From JALUUH01 sp964636675 (lineage in GTDB: Bacteria; Pseudomonadota; Gammaproteobacteria; S012-40): 30,771 bases of DNA. A program made the position numbers and the translations under genes. Below the pieces are notes generated by a model. It saw only the letters and a program-made list of their open reading frames with translations, searched no databases and was not told the origin of the DNA. Each line of letters opens with the position of its first letter. Positions within the stretch are counted from its first letter, which is position 1. Positions 24,721-30,771 of this stretch are shown in pieces. The stretch spans positions 1-30,771 of the forward strand of contig CAZWUO010000021.1 in assembly GCA_964636675.1 (NCBI GenBank), written 5' to 3'.

Positions 24721-26121
24721 CTAAGCACTCTGATTAGTCTGCACAACATTTACATCGGGGGAGTTTTGTGGCGTTACTTGAAAAATTTTAATCAATGCTT
24801 CTAGACTTTGTGCAAAATTGACCGGCTCGTCCATGTTTTGAGTCAAATACGACTCTAAATGAGGATACATTAAAATGGCCTCGTCTATTTTCGCATCACT
24901 ACCTGTTGCATAAGCGCCAACGCTAATGAGATCTCGGTTTTGCTCATAAGTTGAATAAATTTGCTTAAACCGTCTTGCAGATAGCGTATGTGCTTCTGTG
25001 ACGATTTCATTCATTGCGCGACTTATTGATTGCTCAATATCTATCGCTGGATAGCGTCCAGACTCAGCAATGCTACGTGATAATACAACATGTCCATCCA
25101 GTATTGCGCGCGCTGCATCCGCAATAGGATCTTGTTGATCATCGCCTTCAGCTAACACCGTATAAAAAGCAGTGATAGATCCTCCTCCTTCGTCTCCATT
25201 GCCTGCGCGTTCCACTAATTGTGGCAATTTGGCAAACACAGAAGGAGGATATCCTCGTGTTGCGGGAGGCTCACCAATCGCTAATGCTACCTCGCGTTGG
25301 GCTTGGGCAAACCGCGTCAGCGAGTCCATGAGTAATAACACGCTCTTACCTTGATCTCGAAAATGCTCTGCAATAGCCGTTGCCAATGCCGCCCCATGTA
25401 GTCTTAACAATGGAGGATTATCAGCGGGAGCCGCTACGACTACAGCGCGTTTCATACCTTCCTCGCCCAGTATGTTTTGAATAAACTCGTTGACCTCTCT
25501 GCCACGTTCGCCGATCAAACCTACGACGATCACGTCTGCTTCCGTAAATCGCGTCATCATTCCAAGTAATACACTCTTGCCAACACCACTGCCCGCAAAC
25601 AAGCCCATTCGTTGGCCTCGACCTACCGTTAACATGCTATTAATTGCACGTACTCCAACATCTAGCGGCTCGGTAATGGGTTTTCTCTTTAACGGGTTTA
25701 TAGGTTTGCTATAGACCGGCACTTTTTGCATAACACTCAATGGACCTTTGCCGTCTAACGGCTCACCAATACCATCGATAACGCGACCCAGCAATTCGTC
25801 ACCTACTGGAGCTTGGTATACTTTATTCGTTGGTATAACGCGTGCGTTCGGTACCAGGCCTCGCACCTCTCCAGTGGGCATTAAATAAAGTTTTTCTTCT
25901 GCAAACCCAACGACTTCTGCATCTACCTCGGTATTATCCGGGCCGACCACGACACATCGCGCGCCCAATGGTGCCTGACACCCTACCGCTTCGAGTGTCA
26001 GACCCACCATACGCGTTAGTTTCCCTTCAACGGCTAAGGGAACGGGCTCACTCAGTTTATCGATATACGGCTTAAGACGTTCACTCCAGATACCACAACG
26101 GTCAATCAATTTAGGAGCCAT
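24721..26121 (-). CDS. fliI: Flagellum-specific export ATPase FliI
   Basis: A 466-aa ATPase that powers substrate loading in flagellar type III export. Walker A is FAGSGVGKSVLL, Walker B is SVLLLMDSLTRFA, and the family block GYPPSVFAKLPQLVERAG is present. The start is ATG 26121, giving MAPKLIDRCG. The open frame continues to 26337, but only because the fliH minisatellite is open in this frame too, giving Tyr-Pro-Lys-Pro-Lys repeats unknown in FliI. The 5' end overlaps fliH by 11 bases and has no good Shine-Dalgarno sequence, so translation is probably coupled to fliH. Confidence 0.95.
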   Translation of the reverse strand: MAPKLIDRCGIWSERLKPYIDKLSEPVPLAVEGKLTRMVGLTLEAVGCQAPLGARCVVVGPDNTEVDAEVVGFAEEKLYLMPTGEVRGLVPNARVIPTNKVYQAPVGDELLGRVIDGIGEPLDGKGPLSVMQKVPVYSKPINPLKRKPITEPLDVGVRAINSMLTVGRGQRMGLFAGSGVGKSVLLGMMTRFTEADVIVVGLIGERGREVNEFIQNILGEEGMKRAVVVAAPADNPPLLRLHGAALATAIAEHFRDQGKSVLLLMDSLTRFAQAQREVALAIGEPPATRGYPPSVFAKLPQLVERAGNGDEGGGSITAFYTVLAEGDDQQDPIADAARAILDGHVVLSRSIAESGRYPAIDIEQSISRAMNEIVTEAHTLSARRFKQIYSTYEQNRDLISVGAYATGSDAKIDEAILMYPHLESYLTQNMDEPVNFAQSLEALIKIFQVTPQNSPDVNVVQTNQSA

Positions 26122-27025
26122 TGGAGTCTTCTGGCATATCAATTCCTGGTATTTCGGTTTTTTGCGCTTCGATTTCTGGTACTTTAGTTTCTGGTACTTT
26201 GGCTTCCTGTACTTCGGCTTCCTGTACTTCGGCTTCCTGTACTTTGGTTTCGGGTACTTTGGTTTCGGGTACTTTGGTTTCGGGTACTTGCGAGTCTTGC
26301 AGATCACCCTCTCGAACACCACCGAGTACTTGCGCAATGATAGCGGTCAATCGAGTTTCTACGGTTGAATCGACTCTTGTTTGATCGCTCTGAATGTTAC
26401 AGCCACCCCGAGTCAACGCCGCATCTTCTACAATTTTCCAGCGTTTTTCTTCTTCGCTGCCCGCATCTACCGAAAGCGTAGCAATCACTAACTTGGCATC
26501 TTCAGGGTGTAGAAACACTCGAATATTACGTGCTGAAACCGGCAAGACTTCGACCGCTTGGCGAATCGCAGCGACCACCTGGCTTGAGTCTGTTTTTAGT
26601 TCCCGACGTACGAGATGTTTTGCAACCGACATAGCAAGCGTCACTAATTGACGTTCTACCTCGTCATCCATCGTCGTGAGCGGTGCATCTAATAACTCAA
26701 TAATTGAAATAAACGAGTTTATTTTTTGCTCTATGTCTTCACGTGTCTCAACTAATCCCTGTTCTGCGCCTTGTGCGAAACCCTCCTTTTTCCCTTGTTG
26801 CAAGCCTTCTTCGTAGCCCTTAGCTTGGCCTTCTGCAATCCCTTGCGCCAAACCCTCTTTATGCGCTTCGTCATGCGCTTTCCTCTGGATATCTTCAATA
26901 TCATTTACCGTAGGTACTGACACCCGCGGATTGGGGATTTCAACAGGCTCGTTACCCTCACTCACTAGGGGTAAATCCCATAATGAAATGGTAGTCAGCT
27001 CATCTTTGGAAATTACTTTTTTCAT
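26111..27025 (-). CDS. fliH: Flagellar assembly protein FliH with pentapeptide repeat tail
   Basis: A 304-aa protein, longer than usual for FliH, that binds FliI and holds it at the export apparatus. Its middle shows the FliH GxxxG-like repeats (EGLAQGIAEGQAKGYEEGLQ and onward), then the conserved domain (LVTLAMSVAKHLVRREL, RVFLHPEDAKLV, GGCNIQ). After VREGDLQDSQ come eight pentapeptides of the Val-Pro-Glu-Thr-Lys / Val-Gln-Glu-Ala-Glu type plus two degenerate ones. ATG 27025 (MKKVISKDEL) is chosen; a GTG at 27049 is possible, and neither has a strong Shine-Dalgarno sequence. The stop overlaps the fliI start. Confidence 0.92.
   Translation of the reverse strand: MKKVISKDELTTISLWDLPLVSEGNEPVEIPNPRVSVPTVNDIEDIQRKAHDEAHKEGLAQGIAEGQAKGYEEGLQQGKKEGFAQGAEQGLVETREDIEQKINSFISIIELLDAPLTTMDDEVERQLVTLAMSVAKHLVRRELKTDSSQVVAAIRQAVEVLPVSARNIRVFLHPEDAKLVIATLSVDAGSEEEKRWKIVEDAALTRGGCNIQSDQTRVDSTVETRLTAIIAQVLGGVREGDLQDSQVPETKVPETKVPETKVQEAEVQEAEVQEAKVPETKVPEIEAQKTEIPGIDMPEDSNGS
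26168..26287 (-). repeat. 15-bp minisatellite in the 3' end of fliH
   Basis: Eight consecutive 15-base units (for example GTACCCGAAACCAAA on the minus strand) vary at a few positions and encode pentapeptides. Two more degenerate units reach about 26138. The first three units are nearly identical, a sign of recent duplication. Unit changes would keep frame and alter only the FliH tail length. Confidence 0.92.
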
Positions 27026-27066
27026 TATTTGCTTAGGCCCTGTTAACACTCATTTGCAAACAAGCG

Positions 27067-28104
27067 CTAGATAAATTCCTCGCCCGCTCCACCTAACATG
27101 ATTTCTCCCGTTTCCGCCATTCTGCGCGCCACCGCCACGATAGCTTTCTGACCACCTTCGACATCACTGACTCTAACTGGCCCTCTGTTTTCAATATCAT
27201 CTTTGAGTATATCCGCCGCTCTTTTAGACATATTTTGATAGAACTTATCCGCAATTTTTTGTTCCGCCCCTTTGAGCGCTAAAACCAAATCATCGGTTGA
27301 AATCTCACGTAATAGCGACTGAATACCACGGTCGTCGATATCGAGTAGATTCTCAAAAACGAACATTAATTCTTGAATTTTTTCTGCAAGTTCTCCGTCT
27401 ACATCTTTAATATTCTCGATGATTTCCTGCTCCATTGAACTATCAACAAAATTGAGTATATTCGCCGCAGCTTTTACACCACCAACAGCAGAAGATTTCA
27501 AATTACCGTCTCCCATAAATTGGCGTTCCATAATATCATTGAGTTCCTGCAACGCGCCTGGCTGAATACCTTCTAAGGTGGCAATACGCAATATCACATC
27601 AACCCGTACAGGTTCTGCAAACTGACGCAGAACTTCGGCCGCTTGATCTTGTTCCAGAAAGCTCATTACAATCGCAATGATTTGTGGGTGTTCATTGCGG
27701 ATTAAGTCCGAGATGGCCCGCGCATCCATCCATTTAAAAGACTCTAAGCCTTTTATGTGGCCACCGAGCAAGATTCTATCAATGAGTCCAGATGCTTTGT
27801 CTTCGCCCAGCGCTTTAACCAGTACGTTACGAATATATTCGTCGGTGTCCATGCCCAGAGATGTAGCGGTATCCACAATTTCGTAAAACTCTTTCACCAC
27901 TTGGGTCACTTGCAATTTACTCACATTTTTCAATGAAGCCATTTGCATCCCAATAGACTGCACCTCTTTAGGCGCCATGTGCTTCATCACATTCGCTGCT
28001 TCTTGTTCACCTAAAGTAAGGAGTAATATTGCGGAGCGTTCCGCCCCGCTGAGTTCGGGGACTATATTCGCTTCGTCTTCTTCAGTGCCTTTATCATCCG
28101 CCAT
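27067..28104 (-). CDS. fliG: Flagellar motor switch protein FliG
   Basis: A 345-aa rotor protein that contacts the stator and sets rotation direction. N-terminal: LSGAERSAILLLTLGEQEAA. Middle: NEHPQIIAIVMSFLEQDQAA, with the EHPQ motif. C-terminal: DIDDRGIQSLLREISTDDLV and the charged torque helix region KGAEQKIADKFYQNMSKRAA. The length is normal. ATG 28104 has GAGG six bases upstream; a TTG at 28119 is less likely. It overlaps the fliF end by 11 bases. Confidence 0.96.
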   Translation of the reverse strand: MADDKGTEEDEANIVPELSGAERSAILLLTLGEQEAANVMKHMAPKEVQSIGMQMASLKNVSKLQVTQVVKEFYEIVDTATSLGMDTDEYIRNVLVKALGEDKASGLIDRILLGGHIKGLESFKWMDARAISDLIRNEHPQIIAIVMSFLEQDQAAEVLRQFAEPVRVDVILRIATLEGIQPGALQELNDIMERQFMGDGNLKSSAVGGVKAAANILNFVDSSMEQEIIENIKDVDGELAEKIQELMFVFENLLDIDDRGIQSLLREISTDDLVLALKGAEQKIADKFYQNMSKRAADILKDDIENRGPVRVSDVEGGQKAIVAVARRMAETGEIMLGGAGEEFI

Positions 28105-29863
28105 GAGATGCCTCGTCAACGGTGCACCAAGTTTTCACCACCTGAGCAACGATAAGAGGATCATCTTCAGCCATTTTTCGAACTTTCTCGAGCATAATAA
28201 CGTATTCCTCATGGCTAACACCTAGCATTGCCCAGTCTTCCGGACTCAAACCACCAGGACGTTTTTTTTCTAAATCAAGTCTTTTCTGCTCGTCTAATTG
28301 TTCCGGAGTAAGCTCAATGAACTCATCTACCTCTTCCTCAGGTTCTTCTTCCTTATGCGTCCACGCTTTAACGATTGGGCGAACTACAAATCCCAGAATC
28401 AGTAAAAAGACCAGTAATCCTGCGCCTTGTTTGACCAAATCAAGAAACCATTGCTGCTCCCACAGAGGGCCTTCGGGTAACGGGGGCAAATTGCTTGAGT
28501 CTCGAAAACTTGCGTTTACAATATTAATACTGTCACCACGTGCAGGATTAAACCCAACCGCTTTTCTAATTAAGTTAGAAAATTCTTCAAGTTGCTCAGG
28601 CGCGTACTTTTTCCTAAGGATTTCACCATTTTCGCTGTAAGACAATTTGTCATCAATCACCACCGCAACCGAAAGTCTTTCTAATTGTCCTGGCGCACGT
28701 TTAGTATGACTGATGGTCTTATCAAGTTCGTAATTAAAAGTTGCGCGTTTACTTTTTCGACTTGGCGAAGTACTGCGATTACCATTCGCATCAGTCGCTA
28801 TTTCCGGAGCAGTAGCAACCCCTGGGGGTTGGTTTGTCAAAGCTCCAGGGACTCCTCCAACATCTCCACCCCGACTTTCTTCTTCCATGGTTTGCTCACT
28901 TCTTATTGCCGGCAAATCTGGATTAAATAACTCTTGAGTACTCTCTACAACCGAAAAATCAAGATCGGCATCTACCTGTGCACGCACCCCTTCAAACCCA
29001 ACGATAGGGGTAAGAATTCGCTCAATTCGTTCGATATAGTATTCCTCAAGCTTGCGTTTATATTCGAATTGCTGAACACTCATCCCCATACTGCCTTCGC
29101 TCTTCTGGTTGGAAATAAGCTTGCCCGTTTGATCAACAACGGTAACATTTTCGGATTCTAGATTAGGAATACTGGATGCAACAAGATGAACAATCGCCGC
29201 TACCTGTCCGTCGTTTAAGGATCGTCCAGGTTTTAAACTCGCTAATACAGAGGCTGACGCGTGTTGTCTATTTCGAATAAATACTGACTGCCGGGGTATC
29301 GCTAAATGAACTCGTGCCGTTTCCACACTCGTTATTTGCTTGATTGATTTGGCCAACTCGCCTTCTAGTGCTCGATGATAGCGCGCTTTTTCCATAAACT
29401 GACTCGTCCCAAAACCTTGGTCTTGGTCCAATATTTCAAATCCTTTTTCCTCCGATGTTGGCAAGCCCATTCCAGCGAGTAAAATTCTGATGTCGTGTAT
29501 TTCTTTGTTCGCCACTAATATCTGACCCGTTTTTTCATCTAATTGATATTTGAAATTTTGCGCGCGTAATACTTCAACGATTTCTGCGGATGCTTGCTCG
29601 GTTAAATCGCCGTAAAGCAAGCGAAAATCGGGGGTCCTCGTCCACATAAAAACAACGACCAAAATTGCTAAAGTTGCAGCAATCCCGACCAACAACTGGA
29701 TTTGTTTATTCCGCGGTAAGGCATTAAATTTTTCGGCAATAGGGTTAGGCATAACGCCATCTTGCAGCAATGCGTCATTATCCGCCTGCGTGGCGATACC
29801 ATTATCAACTTGGGTAGCAGGTAGATTAGTTTGCTCAACATTCGGTGTATTTGCTACTGCCAT
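28094..29863 (-). CDS. fliF: Flagellar MS-ring protein FliF
   Basis: A 589-aa protein that forms the membrane ring on which the flagellum is built. It has two membrane helices, one near residues 56-74 (LLVGIAATLAILVVVFMW) and one near 475-495 (GAGLLVFLLILGFVVRPIV). The periplasmic ring-building domains between them carry LLAGMGLPTSEEKGFEILDQ and RVHLAIPRQSVF. The C-terminal cytoplasmic tail (DPLIVAQVVKTW) is the FliG-binding part. TAGGAAG precedes the ATG. It lies 88 bases after fliE. Confidence 0.96.
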   Translation of the reverse strand: MAVANTPNVEQTNLPATQVDNGIATQADNDALLQDGVMPNPIAEKFNALPRNKQIQLLVGIAATLAILVVVFMWTRTPDFRLLYGDLTEQASAEIVEVLRAQNFKYQLDEKTGQILVANKEIHDIRILLAGMGLPTSEEKGFEILDQDQGFGTSQFMEKARYHRALEGELAKSIKQITSVETARVHLAIPRQSVFIRNRQHASASVLASLKPGRSLNDGQVAAIVHLVASSIPNLESENVTVVDQTGKLISNQKSEGSMGMSVQQFEYKRKLEEYYIERIERILTPIVGFEGVRAQVDADLDFSVVESTQELFNPDLPAIRSEQTMEEESRGGDVGGVPGALTNQPPGVATAPEIATDANGNRSTSPSRKSKRATFNYELDKTISHTKRAPGQLERLSVAVVIDDKLSYSENGEILRKKYAPEQLEEFSNLIRKAVGFNPARGDSINIVNASFRDSSNLPPLPEGPLWEQQWFLDLVKQGAGLLVFLLILGFVVRPIVKAWTHKEEEPEEEVDEFIELTPEQLDEQKRLDLEKKRPGGLSPEDWAMLGVSHEEYVIMLEKVRKMAEDDPLIVAQVVKTWCTVDEASHGG

Positions 29864-29951
29864 ACTTCCTATACCATCCCACTGATTAAACGCATATTGA
29901 CCCGCCGAAAAAATGACTTACTTGAATCACAGCATCAAACTTCCGAACGCC

Positions 29952-30287
29952 CTATACCTGCATACTCATTACATCTTTATAGGCCTCTAATAATTTTTTG
30001 CGCACCTGAACAATCGCATCAAACGCGATAGAGGCTTTCTGGGATGCGACCATCACCTGAGGTAGATCAACGCCTGCCTCACCTAGCTCAAAGGCTTTTT
30101 TCAATGCTGCAGAACCTTTCTGCGCTGCATTCACATTATCGACAGCGCTTTGCATTAACTCTGCAAAGGATTGCGGACTCGTATTATTATCCTGAATCTG
30201 CAACGACGGCTTGACTTGTGATTGAGCTTGAGCAGCAACCCGTTGTAAATCATGCAACATCTTGCTCATGTTTATGTCATTCATCAT
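29952..30287 (-). CDS. fliE: Flagellar hook-basal body protein FliE
   Basis: A 111-aa protein that links the MS ring to the rod. The C-terminal half, with PQVMVASQKASIAFDAIVQV and RKKLLEAYKDVMSMQV, is the family signature, and the length is normal. ATG 30287 has AGAGGAAC directly upstream. Only 35 bases separate it from the fleR stop. No sigma54 promoter was found there, so it may be read through from fleR or from a promoter inside it. Confidence 0.94.
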   Translation of the reverse strand: MMNDINMSKMLHDLQRVAAQAQSQVKPSLQIQDNNTSPQSFAELMQSAVDNVNAAQKGSAALKKAFELGEAGVDLPQVMVASQKASIAFDAIVQVRKKLLEAYKDVMSMQV

Positions 30288-30322
30288 GTGTTCCTCTTAT
30301 CTCATAACAAGGCAGCTGAAAT

Positions 30323-30771
30323 TTATATCGCACCATATGCAGATGGAATATCTATCCCTTCATCACGCATGCGAGCCAATTTATAGCGTAATGTTCGCTG
30401 ACTCACGCCCAGTGTTTGTGCTGCCTTTTTTCGACTTCCATTGGTTTCTTTCAACGCATCGAGTATTAGTCCATATTCTCGGGTTTTCAAACTGTCACCT
30501 AACGAGTCACTGCTGCTAGGGTTAAGATTTTTGGTATTAATATTTTCTGTTAATCCAGATGCCGTAGACACCACTAATTCCATTTCAGGTTCAAACATAA
30601 TGTGCTCTTCAGTTATCTCATTGGAATTGGTTAAGATCAATGCACGCTGGACAACATTATCTAACTCCCTGACATTCCCTGGCCATCGATGAAATTTTAA
30701 TTTTTGTTCCGCACTTTTATTGACGGTAGGCAGCGGTTTTCCGGTTCCTTTTGTGTGCCGACTAAGCATGC
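30323..30771 (-). CDS. fleR: Sigma54-dependent flagellar response regulator FleR/FlrC, 3' part
   Basis: The C-terminal 149 residues or so of a gene whose 5' end lies beyond the window. The end of the AAA+ domain is marked by FHRWPGNVRELDNVVQRALI. After a linker comes a Fis-type helix-turn-helix (NGSRKKAAQTLGVSQRTLRYKLARM). Its position directly before fliE matches fleR/flrC, the activator of middle flagellar genes in polarly flagellated gammaproteobacteria. The methionine at 30769 is internal, not a start. Confidence 0.88.
   Translation of the reverse strand, partial: MLSRHTKGTGKPLPTVNKSAEQKLKFHRWPGNVRELDNVVQRALILTNSNEITEEHIMFEPEMELVVSTASGLTENINTKNLNPSSSDSLGDSLKTREYGLILDALKETNGSRKKAAQTLGVSQRTLRYKLARMRDEGIDIPSAYGAI

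Noticed and set aside
26122..26337. A 72-residue Tyr-Pro-Lys-Pro-Lys N-terminal extension of FliI
   Set aside because: It is the fliH minisatellite read in another frame. FliI proteins do not carry such an extension, and ATG 26121 gives a normal N-terminus.
30323..30420. A sigma54 promoter for fliE at the end of fleR (TTGGC...GC)
   Set aside because: The GG and GC dinucleotides are not at the 12-base offset that -24/-12 promoters need.
1..30771. tRNA, rRNA, CRISPR arrays, prophage or intact insertion sequences
   Set aside because: I looked on both strands and saw no cloverleaf-like tRNA sequences, regularly spaced repeats, transposase or phage genes. Small RNAs cannot be excluded by eye.

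Overview
The window looks like chromosomal DNA from a low-to-moderate GC, polarly flagellated Gammaproteobacterium. The evidence is a Pseudomonas/Vibrio-type fleR/flrC-fliEFGHIJK cluster, YajQ, a mobA-mobB-moeA molybdenum-cofactor operon, a Tim44-domain membrane protein, a UMF1-family transporter, and AT-rich intergenic DNA rich in palindromic repeats. I cannot name the genus. No rRNA, tRNA, CRISPR array, intact insertion sequence or prophage was recognised.

Positions 1-3154: a perfect 34-bp inverted repeat (REPIN-like), a phasin-like DUF6781-type gene (-), a Tim44-domain membrane protein (-) with a good sigma70 promoter, a small CXXC thioredoxin-like protein (+) and a secreted NrfJ-like OB-fold protein (-). 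Positions 3155-7674: a long intergenic stretch, then yajQ (c-di-GMP-binding family), a PAS-PAS-GGDEF-EAL protein with intact cyclase, phosphodiesterase and inhibitory-site motifs, and an unrecognised methyltransferase-like gene. A strong intrinsic terminator lies just before that last gene and argues for a downstream start. Positions 7691-12907: an inverted repeat that supplies the stop codon of a Sel1-repeat protein (-), a UMF1/Atg22-type MFS transporter (+), and mobA-mobB-moeA (+), closed by a bidirectional terminator.

Positions 12996-19342 (all -): a histone H1/AlgP-like Lys/Ala-rich DNA-binding protein, two tandem secreted subtilisin-like (S8) proteases and a probable outer-membrane beta-barrel protein. 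The upstream protease has an I9-like propeptide; the downstream one lacks it. Both end in a similar hydrophobic, Arg-ended tail. The upstream protease gene begins about 15 bases after the terminator of the outer-membrane gene, has no Shine-Dalgarno sequence, and may be read from a promoter inside that terminator. Positions 19343-22408 (+): a 142-bp palindromic element, a Calx-beta/DUF1566 (Lcl-type) lipoprotein, a second secreted DUF1566 protein and a candidate 47-aa membrane peptide.

Positions 22491-30771 (-): flagellar basal body and export genes in the order fleR (5' part outside the window), fliE, fliF, fliG, fliH, fliI, fliJ, fliK. fliG/fliF and fliI/fliH overlap. The 3' end of fliH carries a 15-bp minisatellite coding for a Val-Pro-Glu-Thr-Lys-type pentapeptide, immediately upstream of the fliI start. 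The c-di-GMP genes, flagellar genes and surface/secreted proteins could together serve motility-to-surface transitions, but that link is inference from co-location. The most unusual parts are the protease pair with its tail and promoter arrangement, the fliH repeat, and the palindromic elements. I found no complete system that I would call new with confidence.
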